DNA of 64,000 nt from Streptococcus canis (GTDB lineage: Bacteria > Bacillota > Bacilli > Lactobacillales > Streptococcaceae), in assembly GCF_900636575.1 (NCBI RefSeq), contig NZ_LR134293.1:319001-383000 (forward strand). Direction: 5' to 3'. This document shows, piece by piece, positions 27,294-37,197 of this stretch. The notes beneath the pieces are model-generated. The model did no database searches. It was not told the origin of the DNA and was given only the letters and a program-made list of their open reading frames with translations. Position 1 is the stretch's first letter, and every line of letters starts with the position of its first letter. Position numbers and translations under genes: made by a program.

Positions 27294-28325
27294 CTAGTTG
27301 TAGTGGTAAGAAATACGATAGGTCTTTTTCTCATTTGGCAAAATGGTAATATCACCAAATTCCGCATGATTAATCGCATCTGGCAAAGTTTGTGCTTCCA
27401 TTGCGATCGCTTCTCTTGGCAAAGCTGTTTGGCCACGATCCCTTTCAAAAAACAGATTTGAAGGAATGTCATCCATTGTGTAGATGACAAGGGCATTGCG
27501 GTCTGAAAAAATTGACAGTTGAGTATTACTTTCCTCATCCCTTAAAACAGCAATTGGCAGGCCATTTTTATGAGCATCTGGACGAATGCGAAACGCTGTG
27601 TCAAAACCATCATTTGCGATAACTGCTGGCCATAATGCCTTCTTTTCTCTAAAGTCATGAGGCCTGCCACTAACATCAAGAAACCTTCCTGTAGGAATAA
27701 GGTCCCCGTCAGTTTCCAGATAGTCATCACTTGCCACTTGCAAGGAGTGTGTTGTTAAGTCCTGGCGATCACTTAAATTAAAATACACATGATTTGTTGG
27801 GTTAAATAAACCTAGCTTACTAGCATTGTTGCCTTCAAATACAATATCAAGTTGATTAGCATTGGTTAAGGTATAAGTAATACAAACATCCATATCACCA
27901 GGAAATAGATCATCACTTTCCTTACAACCCATCAAAAATGTAACACTAGCTGCTTCAGCAGATAGGTTCGTTCGATAATGCCAATTTCGTTTATGAAAAC
28001 CCTTTGACCCACCATGTAAGCAGTTTCCCTTTTCATTAGCTTCAACGGTGAAAGACTGATTATTCAAACGAAAAGTAGCTCCTCCAATACGACCTGCAAC
28101 ACGCCCAATAGATTGACCCGCGCAAAGAGGATCTATCAAATAATCACTTACCAATTGATGGCCTAAAACAATATTTTTCTCATTTGCACCATCTGGCACC
28201 TTAAAAGATTGCCATGTGGCTCCAAATGTTAAACATTCCACTTTAACGCCAAAATCATTCATTAACGTTATTTGTATGACTTCTTCTTGTCCAATTTTTT
28301 CAATGATTTGTTCTAATATCTTCAT
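27294..28325 (-). CDS. galM: Aldose 1-epimerase (galactose mutarotase) GalM
   Basis: A 343-residue mutarotase that converts beta- to alpha-galactose before GalK. Family features in order: GQSIGRVAGRIGG, NCLHGGSKGFHKRNW (catalytic His), NPTNHVYFNLSD (second His), and TAFRIRP with a catalytic Glu near AIAMEAQTLPDA. It lies convergently with galR and downstream of the GH16 gene, separated by 330 bp. It joins the galactose-use block at the point where free sugar leaves the alpha-galactosidase. Confidence 0.92.
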   Translation of the reverse strand: MKILEQIIEKIGQEEVIQITLMNDFGVKVECLTFGATWQSFKVPDGANEKNIVLGHQLVSDYLIDPLCAGQSIGRVAGRIGGATFRLNNQSFTVEANEKGNCLHGGSKGFHKRNWHYRTNLSAEAASVTFLMGCKESDDLFPGDMDVCITYTLTNANQLDIVFEGNNASKLGLFNPTNHVYFNLSDRQDLTTHSLQVASDDYLETDGDLIPTGRFLDVSGRPHDFREKKALWPAVIANDGFDTAFRIRPDAHKNGLPIAVLRDEESNTQLSIFSDRNALVIYTMDDIPSNLFFERDRGQTALPREAIAMEAQTLPDAINHAEFGDITILPNEKKTYRISYHYN

Positions 28326-28655
28326 TAACTTTCCTCCTATGCTTGGAGTAGCGATCTAACATTACATAACTGTCACCTATAAAACCAACTTGTGACACAA
28401 TCATCTTAACCCCTAATCTAACAGCTGAATTTAGCTGTTTTTTCAATACCTTATCCAGACAGCTCGTCATGAAGAACTTTGAAATAAAGCAGCGTCTGTG
28501 TTTCTTTTATCCTATTACTGTTCCTCACTATTTACAGTGGATAGATGGATAATGCCTAAGAAAAGCATAGCCCATAACAACCTTAATTTAGAGATTTGTT
28601 TAAACCTTGATAAAGGCAAGAGAATCTTTCTTTGTCAAAAGAGAACAACTGATAA
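28326..28655. other. Intergenic region between the GH16 gene and galM
   Basis: No gene on either strand. It contains AACAGCT...AGCTGTTTTTT (28426-28444), a short hairpin followed by T on the plus strand, and presumably the galM promoter. I see no convincing terminator for the GH16 gene. Confidence 0.5.
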
Positions 28656-31600
28656 TTATTCTTTCTTTTTGAAGAAACTAACAGTAGACAGTAGTGCTAC
28701 TAGTCCAGCTAAACTTAACCAAGCAGTTGATGAGTCACCCGTTTTTGGTAAAGTCCTAGCAGCATTCTTCCCTGTCTTTTCTTCCATGACCAGTATCTCC
28801 TTTTCCTGGAGAAAACCTTTACTTTTAGTCACTTTTTCTGGTGCACTAGTTGACAGTGGTTGGGCATTAGGAAGAGCTTCTGTCAATCTCAGGTTAGAAT
28901 TCACTACTTTGTCATCTATTAAGACCTGTTCAACTTGATTTGGCTTAACCTGCTTAGGTGCTGTAAAAGTAACCTTAGCTAGTTGCACATCACTTGCTAT
29001 TACCTCTTGAAGACTCTGATTTGCTAAGCGGTACTGTCTCCCAGAGACCTTCGGAAAAACAATTTTAACAAAGTGAGTTCCTTCTGCCAAATCACGCGCA
29101 TCAAAGTTGGTCCTTGCATAGGCTGGTGTAGCCTCTACAAAATTATCAACCACCGATAGTCCTGTTTCTGTCCATTTATTACCATCTGCTGATAAATAGA
29201 CTTTAAAATCAATGGTATCATCTCCAAGCAAATGTGCACGAATTGATTGTCCTTCATTTGCCCAAGCAGCGGCATTGTAAACCTTGTAATCGCTCAAAGT
29301 TTTATAATAAGTGGTTAAATGAACAGCACTTGGGTGATCAATCTTATAAATCAGTGCATTTTCTTGATTATCATCACTGGCAAATAAGCGACTGGTTTCA
29401 TAGCGTGGCTGACCGCCGTAATAGAAATGATTTTTATTTTCAAAATCTTCCTTACCGTCTGAAACTGCCGTCAATTGTCCCACATAGTGTGTTGGTTGAA
29501 TATAGTAGTCACCACTTGGCGCTTCTTTGTCAAGATTATCAAAGTAAACTTGATCTTGATTATCCTCTTGGTAAACACGTATCCAGTCAATCAGGTACTC
29601 ACTGTTTTGCTTTGTTTTATTTTTGTCATAGTCTACATTGCCAACCCATCCATCACCGACTTGTGTCTCAAGAATTGGAAACATTGGACGACTATGCATA
29701 CCATCACGTCCATCATCACGTCCGCGATCACTACCAAATACATATTCTCCATCAATAAACCACTTTATCGATTCTGGTGTCCACTCCACCTCATAAACGT
29801 GGAAAGCTTGGCTCCAAGCTTCATAATATTCAATGGGGACACCATGAGATGCTTTGTTTTTTGCTAAAATACCATAATGGTTGGTCGTCCATGCCTCCCA
29901 TGGCGTTTGCCCCAGAAACTCTAAGACATCAATCTCATCATGACCAGTTTCATCTTGTGCTAACATCCAAATGGCCGGCCAAATTCCCTGTGAATCGTTA
30001 ACCTTGGCTCGAACCGCCATACGACCGTACTGGAAGGAATACTTGTCTTTGGATTCAACACGACCAGATGACCAGGTAATTTTACTTGCTAACTTTTTAT
30101 CATCATATCTGTCAATACCAACAGCCTTAATAAGCTCATCTGTAGAAGCATAATTTTGGCTACGGATTGAAAGATAACTCTTGTCTGCATCTTTCTTAAT
30201 GCTAACTGCACCACGGTTATAAATGGCAGCGTGATTGACCATCCCATCAATAATTTGCCATTTGCTTTCATCTATCGTGTCACCATTAAACTCATCAGAC
30301 CAAACAAGTTTGTTAAACTTAGAATTAGGTTCTACATAATCTGGACGACTTTCATCATAACTATCACCTGTTCCTAGAATTTCAATTTCAGAATAACCAA
30401 CAGGTTCCCTGTCTGCTCGACATGCTGAAAAACGAACATACTGAGACTGAGCATCTTCTGGAACTGAGACGGTGATAATATCGCCACTATCAATCGTTTT
30501 ATTCTCTTCCTTATAAATAGACTCATAACCATCATTTGGTGACGGGGTATTGTCAAAACTAACAGCAATATCAGAGTAGAGACCTGGTTTTAATTTAAAT
30601 CGAATCTCCTTGATATTGTAAGAACGTTTGAATTCATACTGAAGATAAGACGCTCCTCTGGTATTGTGATAAGCATAATTTTCATCAAATTTGCCATCAT
30701 TAATTGCTTCAAGATTAGTCGGATCTAGCCCGTAAACATAAGGTTGCTTGAGAGCAGCTAGATTAACTAAGGTGGTATTATTATTTTGACTACCATCGTC
30801 CTTGACACGTGCCAAAACTTCAACCTCATTAAAGCGAAGAGCGCTACTATAACCTGCCCAACTACTATTGGTATTTTGAATATAATGTCCCTGTCCCCAA
30901 ATACGGATATAGCGAGCATTAACAGTCTTTAACAACTCAATGATTTGAGGTTGACCCTTTGTCCCTACTGTTTCAACAAAATCCGCCTCTTCAAAAATGA
31001 CCTGACTATTTTTACTAAAATCTGCTTCAGTTGATAGTTCAACTTTAACTTTTTTAAAAGTTGATATAGCATCACTATAAGTATTACGATAAATAGCAAT
31101 ACGCTCCACAGGCTTAACATCTCCAAAATCATACTGCAAATAGACAGGTTGCCAGCTCGAATAACCATTATCTTTGCCACCAGTTTCTTGACCAGCTAAA
31201 ATTTTGGTATTACTTTTATCAGTTGATCCACTATTTTTACTACCATCTGTCGCCTGTTTAGGATTTTCAATCTGGACGGAAGGAATTGTTGACAGTTCAT
31301 ATGTAATCATTGTAGTACTATTACTAGTCGGTGTTTTTCCCTTTACCACATTAACTAATTTAGTTGTTTCTGTCTCTTCTTTCGTCTCTGTAAGCAAAGC
31401 AAGGTTTGAATCCTCGGAACTCTCAATCTGTTTGTCGGCGGATTGACCCATAGAGGAACTCTTTATTTCAGAAGCTAAAGCAGCTGACGGTGTTTGACCC
31501 GATAACAATTCTGTTGTCGGTGTTTCAGTGACAGTTGCTTCTTCTGCCTTAACTGAATGAGAGGCTAAGCTGACACCTAAGCAAACTGAACAAACACCAA

Positions 31601-31658
31601 TAGCCAATTTCCGAAGAGAAAAATGTCGTTTTTCTTTCATGATAAAAAATAATCTCAT
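28656..31658 (-). CDS. Wall-anchored GH16 endo-glycanase with F5/8C-type carbohydrate-binding domains
   Basis: A 1000-residue surface enzyme. A YSIRK-type signal (HFSLRKLAIGVCSVCLG) is followed by a Thr/Ser-rich stretch and two discoidin/F5/8C (CBM32-like) domains at about 108-282 and 290-425. The GH16 catalytic domain spans about 450-700, with the retaining motif EIDVLE (E574 nucleophile, D576, E579 acid/base). A beta-rich module follows (about 710-890), then LPKTGD near 970 with a membrane helix and KKKE. GGAGG 4 nt before the ATG at 31658 fixes the start. GH16 covers beta-1,3-glucanases, agarases and endo-beta-galactosidases. The adjacent alpha-galactosidase, importer and gal genes favour an endo-beta-galactosidase releasing alpha-galactosyl sugars, as I recall for the C. 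perfringens EndoGalC enzyme. This specificity is inferred. Confidence 0.85.
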   Translation of the reverse strand: MRLFFIMKEKRHFSLRKLAIGVCSVCLGVSLASHSVKAEEATVTETPTTELLSGQTPSAALASEIKSSSMGQSADKQIESSEDSNLALLTETKEETETTKLVNVVKGKTPTSNSTTMITYELSTIPSVQIENPKQATDGSKNSGSTDKSNTKILAGQETGGKDNGYSSWQPVYLQYDFGDVKPVERIAIYRNTYSDAISTFKKVKVELSTEADFSKNSQVIFEEADFVETVGTKGQPQIIELLKTVNARYIRIWGQGHYIQNTNSSWAGYSSALRFNEVEVLARVKDDGSQNNNTTLVNLAALKQPYVYGLDPTNLEAINDGKFDENYAYHNTRGASYLQYEFKRSYNIKEIRFKLKPGLYSDIAVSFDNTPSPNDGYESIYKEENKTIDSGDIITVSVPEDAQSQYVRFSACRADREPVGYSEIEILGTGDSYDESRPDYVEPNSKFNKLVWSDEFNGDTIDESKWQIIDGMVNHAAIYNRGAVSIKKDADKSYLSIRSQNYASTDELIKAVGIDRYDDKKLASKITWSSGRVESKDKYSFQYGRMAVRAKVNDSQGIWPAIWMLAQDETGHDEIDVLEFLGQTPWEAWTTNHYGILAKNKASHGVPIEYYEAWSQAFHVYEVEWTPESIKWFIDGEYVFGSDRGRDDGRDGMHSRPMFPILETQVGDGWVGNVDYDKNKTKQNSEYLIDWIRVYQEDNQDQVYFDNLDKEAPSGDYYIQPTHYVGQLTAVSDGKEDFENKNHFYYGGQPRYETSRLFASDDNQENALIYKIDHPSAVHLTTYYKTLSDYKVYNAAAWANEGQSIRAHLLGDDTIDFKVYLSADGNKWTETGLSVVDNFVEATPAYARTNFDARDLAEGTHFVKIVFPKVSGRQYRLANQSLQEVIASDVQLAKVTFTAPKQVKPNQVEQVLIDDKVVNSNLRLTEALPNAQPLSTSAPEKVTKSKGFLQEKEILVMEEKTGKNAARTLPKTGDSSTAWLSLAGLVALLSTVSFFKKKE

Positions 31659-31700
31659 AACTCCTCCTCTAAAATCACTTTAAAACGTCATAATGACTGT

Positions 31701-33902
31701 TTACAATTTTTGAATACGATACAAAATAGATGCAAAATCCTTTAGCCCAGTTGGAAAGTCTTCCGATGCAATTGGTAGCCCAGCATACATCAAGCTTGAC
31801 CCAGAGTAGACCGCTTGATTATTAACTTGATAAGTTGCTGTTTCGTCCAAATCTTTTAAATAAAGACGCTGATTACCTTCGTTTGCCATAATAAGGCTAC
31901 GGTAAAAACCGACAAACAACTCTTCCTGGCTTTCGGACATAACTTGCCAAGCCGTAGAACTGTCTTCAAAAGGGCTCATGAGACGTGTAAAACGTCCATA
32001 CTGGAAGGTTTTCCTTGCTCTTTTGTAAAATGCAATTTGCTCTTTAACCTCATGAAGTTCTGTTGTTGTCAACTCTGATAGGTCTAATTCATACCCAAAG
32101 GCACCAAAATAAGCGACATTCGCTCTCGTTTCTAGAGGTGTCAGACGACTCACCTGTTGATTAGGAACTTCAGACACATGACAGCCCATAGTTGATAAAG
32201 GATAAACGATTGATGTCCCATACTGGATTTTCAAGCGCTCAATAGCATCCGAATCATCACTCGTCCAAACTTGCGGAGCGTAATAAAGAAGTCCTGGATC
32301 AAAGCGAGCACCTCCACTGGAACAAGATTCAAAAAGTATTTTTGGAAATTGACTAGTCAATCTGTCAAATAAACGGTAAAGATTGAGAATATAACGATGG
32401 AAAATTTCTCCTTGTCGATCATTAGCTTGCGTTAGACTGAAAACCTCTGTCATGTAACGATTCATATCCCATTTGATGTAATCAATATCATGCTGAGAAA
32501 GTAAATCATAAAGCTGTTGATAAATATTTTGGAAAACCTCTTCTCTTGATAAATCCAAAGTAAATTGATGACGACCATGAGATTGGCTACGATGGGGGTG
32601 ATGGAAAATCCAGTCGGGATGTTGACGATACAAATCACTATCCTTATTGACCATCTCAGGTTCAATCCAAAGTCCAAAGGACATCCCCATTTCGTGAACT
32701 TTAGCAATAACTCCTGTCAATCCATTTGGAAGCTTGTTCAGATTAACCTTCCAATCTCCAAGCCCAGCTTGATCATTGTCTCTAGCTCCAAACCAACCAT
32801 CGTCCATGACAAAAAGTTCCACACCCACATCTGCTGCCTGCTGAGCCAATTTCAAGATCCGCTCTTCATCAAAATCAAAGGTCATCGCTTCCCAATTATT
32901 GAGGAGAATTGGACGTTCCTTATCTCGCCAATAACCTCGTGCCAGACGTTTTTGATAAAGATTATGATAACTTTGACTAAGACCATTCAACCCTTCTTCA
33001 CTATAAACTATCACTACTTCAGGCGTTTGAAAATGATTTCCTTGAGCTAAGGGCCACTCAAAGTGTTCTGGATGAATACCTAAACTAACCCTTGTCTGTT
33101 GGTAAGGTGTAACATCTATTTGTGCCAAGAAATTACCACTATAAACCAGTGAAAAACCAAGAACTTCTCCTTGATGTTCATCTGCATGAGGACGTAAAAG
33201 AGCAAGAAATGGATTATGCTCAGAGCTACTAGCTCCTTTAAGGCTATAAACAGATTGACAACCTTGACTTAAAGGAGTCCTCACTAGATGTCTTTCTCTA
33301 CTCCAAGCACCATCCAAATGCAACCAATCATAATGCTTATCTGGCAAATCAAGTGTTAAACTAAGAGCTCTTGTCAAACGAATCTCTTGCTGTCCCAATT
33401 GCTCAAATCGAGCACTTCTTGTCACTGCTGCTAAATTTTCATAAATGGTGTATAAAAGAAATAGTCTTGTCTCAGATACCTTATCAATAAGCTGAATTTC
33501 TAAACTTGTCGCCTCACTTTCCTTCTCAACATAAGTTGCTGGCAAACCTTCTAAGGTAGGTTTACCAGAAAAAATACGATAATCTTCAAAAACAAAATTT
33601 GAGAGCAAACTGCCATCTGCTTGCTTAATTTCAAAGGCAGGAAGAGAAAAATCGCCGGTCCCGTAGCAGGCATACTCCTGCCGTGTATGCTGCAACGAAA
33701 AGTTTTCATCATCTTCATAAACATATGAAGTCATCGCACGATGTCTTCCTTCCAACAAATGAAGATAGGAATCTTGTTGGCTCAATCGTTTGCCAAAATA
33801 AAGATTCCCTATATGCCCATTTGGAAGAACACAAATAACATAGCTAATCTTATCATTATAAATGTGAAATTCTTTACTTTTTTTCTTAAAAATAATTGCC
33901 AT
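31701..33902 (-). CDS. aga: GH36 alpha-galactosidase
   Basis: A 733-residue intracellular alpha-galactosidase of the Aga/RafA/MelA type (no signal peptide), hydrolysing terminal alpha-linked galactose. The catalytic (beta/alpha)8 barrel is marked by VMDDGWFGARDND, GLWIEPEMVN, nucleophile Asp479 in DYIKWDMNR, CSSGGARFDPG and the acid/base region SDDSDAIERLKIQYG (about 549-552). Length equals other bacterial GH36 enzymes. It sits between the importer genes and the GH16 gene on one strand, so its substrate is presumably the imported oligosaccharide. In raf/msm operons this gene comes with sucrose phosphorylase; none is present here, which argues against raffinose as the main substrate. Confidence 0.93.
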   Translation of the reverse strand: MAIIFKKKSKEFHIYNDKISYVICVLPNGHIGNLYFGKRLSQQDSYLHLLEGRHRAMTSYVYEDDENFSLQHTRQEYACYGTGDFSLPAFEIKQADGSLLSNFVFEDYRIFSGKPTLEGLPATYVEKESEATSLEIQLIDKVSETRLFLLYTIYENLAAVTRSARFEQLGQQEIRLTRALSLTLDLPDKHYDWLHLDGAWSRERHLVRTPLSQGCQSVYSLKGASSSEHNPFLALLRPHADEHQGEVLGFSLVYSGNFLAQIDVTPYQQTRVSLGIHPEHFEWPLAQGNHFQTPEVVIVYSEEGLNGLSQSYHNLYQKRLARGYWRDKERPILLNNWEAMTFDFDEERILKLAQQAADVGVELFVMDDGWFGARDNDQAGLGDWKVNLNKLPNGLTGVIAKVHEMGMSFGLWIEPEMVNKDSDLYRQHPDWIFHHPHRSQSHGRHQFTLDLSREEVFQNIYQQLYDLLSQHDIDYIKWDMNRYMTEVFSLTQANDRQGEIFHRYILNLYRLFDRLTSQFPKILFESCSSGGARFDPGLLYYAPQVWTSDDSDAIERLKIQYGTSIVYPLSTMGCHVSEVPNQQVSRLTPLETRANVAYFGAFGYELDLSELTTTELHEVKEQIAFYKRARKTFQYGRFTRLMSPFEDSSTAWQVMSESQEELFVGFYRSLIMANEGNQRLYLKDLDETATYQVNNQAVYSGSSLMYAGLPIASEDFPTGLKDFASILYRIQKL

Positions 33903-33911
33903 TTTTACCTC

Positions 33912-34751
33912 CTACAATTTTCCACCTGATGTTGCAATCCCTTGAATAAATTGTTTTTGGAAAATAACATAAATGACAACCATCGGCCAAATAGCTAAAA
34001 CACTCGCTGCCATCAATTGTGGATAGTTCACAGCATAAGCACCTTGAATTTTTGAAAGAGCACTAGACAAGGTTGCTGCATCAGCTTCAGAATTGACAAT
34101 CAAAGGCCATAGTAAATCTTTAAAAGCAAAGAGAGCCGTAAAAATACCCAAAGCAATAAGACCAGATTTAGCCAAAGGTAGCATAATCTTAAAGAAGGTC
34201 TGACCAATATTGCACCCATCTAACTGAGCTGCCTCCTCTAGTTCCTTTGGTAAACCAACAAAGAACTGTCTTAGTAAGAAAGTGCCAAATGCCGAAACCA
34301 AACCTGGAAAGGCCAAGGCAAAAATAGAATTGCGAAGCCCCAGATCATTAATCATTAAATACTGTGGAATAACAAAAAGCTGAGGAGGAACCATCATCTG
34401 AAATAAAACTAATCCAAATAGGAAATTTCGACCTGGAAACTCCAAGCGTGCAAATGCATAAGCAGCCATAGCACTAAATAGCACAGAGCTCACAATGCGC
34501 CACAGCATCATCATAATCGTATTGAAGTAAAGCATTATAAAATTATTAGAACGAATCACTTCGGTATAGTTTTTAAACTGCCAGTCTTTAGGAAAAAAAC
34601 TAAAAGGATTCATTTGAGTTGATTCTGTGATAGTTTTAAAGGATGTCAATATCATCCAAATAAAAGGGACAATCATTCCCAAAGCCACCATGATGAGAAA
34701 AATATGAATCCCCAAAGTGACTAATTTACTTTCTTGTTTCATTGATAACAT
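33912..34751 (-). CDS. ABC sugar transporter permease (MalG/MsmG/RafG-like)
   Basis: A 279-residue CUT1-family inner-membrane permease with six hydrophobic segments and the conserved cytoplasmic EAA loop, EEAAQLDGCNIGQTFFKIMLP, where the ATPase docks. It ends close before the alpha-galactosidase (9 bp) and 7 bp after the first permease gene, so the set is one operon. It forms the translocation pore together with its partner. Confidence 0.9.
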   Translation of the reverse strand: MLSMKQESKLVTLGIHIFLIMVALGMIVPFIWMILTSFKTITESTQMNPFSFFPKDWQFKNYTEVIRSNNFIMLYFNTIMMMLWRIVSSVLFSAMAAYAFARLEFPGRNFLFGLVLFQMMVPPQLFVIPQYLMINDLGLRNSIFALAFPGLVSAFGTFLLRQFFVGLPKELEEAAQLDGCNIGQTFFKIMLPLAKSGLIALGIFTALFAFKDLLWPLIVNSEADAATLSSALSKIQGAYAVNYPQLMAASVLAIWPMVVIYVIFQKQFIQGIATSGGKL

Positions 34752-34758
34752 CTCCTGA

Positions 34759-35649
34759 CTAGTTGTAATGAACCCATTTCTTTTGAATTTTCATCTGAAT
34801 AACAGTAATTATCATAATGATAACTAACAATAGCATCACAATCGTTGAGCCATAACCCTTGTCCGAGTATTTGAAGGAATTGTTATAGAAAAGGTAGACT
34901 AAGGATACGGTATTTTTATAAGCTGGGCTAGTAACCCCTTCCATCATGTAGATACTGTCAAAAACCTGCATGGCTTGGATAATGCTAGTAACCACGACAA
35001 AGAACAAGGTGGGAGAAACCATCGGTAAAGTAATGGCAAAGAATTGTCTTACTTGACTAGCACCATCAATACGAGCAGCCTCATAAAAGTCTGTTGGTAT
35101 TTCTTGTAAACCTGCTAAAATTAAAATCATACTATAACCAACAGTACTCCAAATTCCTACTGCGGCAATAGAAAAGATTGCTATTTTAGGATCTTCAATC
35201 CAATTAACCGGTCCCAAGCCACCTTTTCCCAGAATATAGTTAATTAAACCAAAATCAGTGTTATACAACCACTTCCAAACCATCGTTACTGCGGCAGGAG
35301 CTGCAACCATTGGCAAGAAATAAAGTGTTCGATAAATATGCTTTCCTTTAATGTTAGAATTGAGTAAGGTAGCCAAAACAGTAGCTAATACCACGGTAAT
35401 AGGGACTACTAGCAATGTATATTTGAGGGTATTCCAAGTTGCTAGGCGAACTTGTTCGTCCGCAAACATTTTCTGATAATTGGCAAGACCAACAAAAATA
35501 TCACCTCGTCCGAAATCCCCGCTCTTAAAAAAACTCATTTTTAAGGTTTGTAAAATGGGAATGATATTTAAAACAATTAGTCCAATAATTGTTGGTGCAA
35601 CCATCCCCAATCCCCATAAGGCTTCGTTACGCCTTTTTTTATCTTTCAT
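34759..35649 (-). CDS. ABC sugar transporter permease (MalF/MsmF/RafF-like)
   Basis: A 296-residue CUT1 permease: N-terminal hydrophobic segment LGMVAPTIIGLIVLNIIPI, and EAA loop YEAARIDGASQVRQFFAITLP. The start MKDKKRRNEALWG is chosen because GGAGG lies 5 nt before it; the ATG four codons upstream overlaps that site. It pairs with the following permease and with the lipoprotein encoded upstream. No ATPase gene exists in the operon, so a shared sugar ATPase (MsmK type) must energise it. Confidence 0.9.
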   Translation of the reverse strand: MKDKKRRNEALWGLGMVAPTIIGLIVLNIIPILQTLKMSFFKSGDFGRGDIFVGLANYQKMFADEQVRLATWNTLKYTLLVVPITVVLATVLATLLNSNIKGKHIYRTLYFLPMVAAPAAVTMVWKWLYNTDFGLINYILGKGGLGPVNWIEDPKIAIFSIAAVGIWSTVGYSMILILAGLQEIPTDFYEAARIDGASQVRQFFAITLPMVSPTLFFVVVTSIIQAMQVFDSIYMMEGVTSPAYKNTVSLVYLFYNNSFKYSDKGYGSTIVMLLLVIIMIITVIQMKIQKKWVHYN

Positions 35650-35712
35650 TTTAACCTCCATGAAGGGAAAACTGGAGAGGTTATTCAGCTCCTTCTCCAG
35701 TTTTCCTTATTA

Positions 35713-36984
35713 CTATTTTTCTAAAGCTAATTCTTCATTCATCATTTTTGCAGTATTTTTAGCACCCTTTTCAACATCTTCTTGACCCAGGTAAGATGGT
35801 TTCAAGAGTTCATAGGCTTTATCTTCCCATTTAGACGTTGCATTTGAGTAAGGACGAATTTGTGCGTAGTCTACCATGTCAACAAAGTTCTTAATAGCAA
35901 AGTTTTTGTTAGAATTCACCCAAGTATCAGCTGTCCCTTTGTAAGCTGAAATAGCGACACCAAGTTCTGCTTGCATTTCTTGCCCTTCTTTTGAGCTAAG
36001 ATACTCAACCCATTTCCAAGCCTCTTTTGGATGTTTTGTGTTGGCTGCAATAGCATTGCCAAGTCCGTTAAAAATTGTTGAACGCACTTTGCCTTTTGGT
36101 AACACTGCAACATCAAAGTTGCTACGGATATAATCATTTTTAGTAAATGAAGCTAAGTTCCATGAGCCAAAATAAGCCATGGCTACTTGCCCATTTTGCA
36201 GTGCCTCAGCACGTTTCTTGTCTTCCGTGATTTCTGGTGAGAGGCCTTCACGGACAAAGCTTTCATAAAACTTCAATGCTTCAACAGATTTTGGATCAGC
36301 ATAACCTGATTTTTTAGCATCTGTGATAACACTTCCACCATTTTGATAGATAAAGTTATAATAACCCTCTTGATTATGAAGTGGTGCTAAAAAGCCATAT
36401 TGACTACCATCAGATTTGGTTAATTTCTTAGCTGCTTCCTTCAATGTGTTCCAATCCCAAGTGTCATCAGGATAGCTAACACCGGCCTCATCAAACATTT
36501 TCTTATTATACCAAAGTCCTATAGTATCGTAATCTTTTGGAATAGCATACTGCTTGCTATTAATATTATAAATTTTGTTGAGACCTTCAGGATAATTTTC
36601 CAAGTCCACTTTTTTACTGTTTTTAATGTTATCATCTAAAGGCAACAACATGTTATTAGAACCATAGCGGTAAATCTCATTAGAATGCATCCAAAAAGTA
36701 TCTGGTAAGGATCCCCCTGTTGCACCTGCTTCTAACATGGTCCAATAAGCATCCCATGAAACTACCTGAATGTCCACTTTAATTTTAGGATTTTTTTCTT
36801 CAAACTTATCTGCTATCTGGCGAAGCCCTGGTTCTTGTCCTGAATCCCAAATAGCATAAGAAATTTTGGTTTGTTCAGATTTATCTGAGGAAACAGTCCC
36901 AGATTTATTGGTTGAACCACAAGCCGATAGTAGAATAAGCGATGTTACAACGCCAACATAATAGCCTAATTTTTTCAATTTCAT
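35713..36984 (-). CDS. ABC sugar-binding lipoprotein (MsmE/RafE-like)
   Basis: A 423-residue extracellular solute-binding protein (family 1). The lipobox LLSACGS gives acylated Cys22 for attachment to the outer face of the membrane. Oligosaccharide-binding features include YAIWDSGQEPGLRQI, PDTFWMHSNEI, YAIPKDYDTIGLWYNK and a Trp-rich C-lobe (EAWKWVEYLSSKEGQ). It is the first gene of the lipoprotein-permease-permease-alpha-galactosidase-GH16 run and so determines what the system imports. The promoter upstream carries a cre-like site. Confidence 0.9.
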   Translation of the reverse strand: MKLKKLGYYVGVVTSLILLSACGSTNKSGTVSSDKSEQTKISYAIWDSGQEPGLRQIADKFEEKNPKIKVDIQVVSWDAYWTMLEAGATGGSLPDTFWMHSNEIYRYGSNNMLLPLDDNIKNSKKVDLENYPEGLNKIYNINSKQYAIPKDYDTIGLWYNKKMFDEAGVSYPDDTWDWNTLKEAAKKLTKSDGSQYGFLAPLHNQEGYYNFIYQNGGSVITDAKKSGYADPKSVEALKFYESFVREGLSPEITEDKKRAEALQNGQVAMAYFGSWNLASFTKNDYIRSNFDVAVLPKGKVRSTIFNGLGNAIAANTKHPKEAWKWVEYLSSKEGQEMQAELGVAISAYKGTADTWVNSNKNFAIKNFVDMVDYAQIRPYSNATSKWEDKAYELLKPSYLGQEDVEKGAKNTAKMMNEELALEK

Positions 36985-37035
36985 AAGAAATTCTCCTTTA
37001 TTATTTGACTAAATTTGTTTCTTTCTTACGGCTCT

Positions 37036-37064
37036 ATGATAACAAGTAAGCGCTTTCTTTTGAA
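37036..37064 (-). promoter_or_regulatory. Importer-operon promoter with cre-like site in its spacer
   Basis: Minus strand -35 TTCAAA (37064-37059), 17-bp spacer, -10 TATCAT (37041-37036). The spacer is filled by AGAAAGCGCTTACT (37058-37045), matching the CcpA cre consensus except at its ends. CcpA bound here would block RNA polymerase directly. The weak hexamers suggest dependence on the divergent AraC activator. Confidence 0.65.
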
Positions 37065-37197
37065 TGTTTTAATTTGACTAAAACAATATTATTTTGAGTT
37101 ATTCTGTTAATTAGACATATAAAATGTCACATTCCAATATAAATTTGTTATACTGTTGATAGTAATTGTTTATCAGTTTTTAGAAAGTTAATCCATT

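Noticed and set aside
29234..29867. His/Tyr-rich plus-strand ORFs opposite the GH16 gene
   Set aside because: Antisense shadows of the glycoside hydrolase domain.
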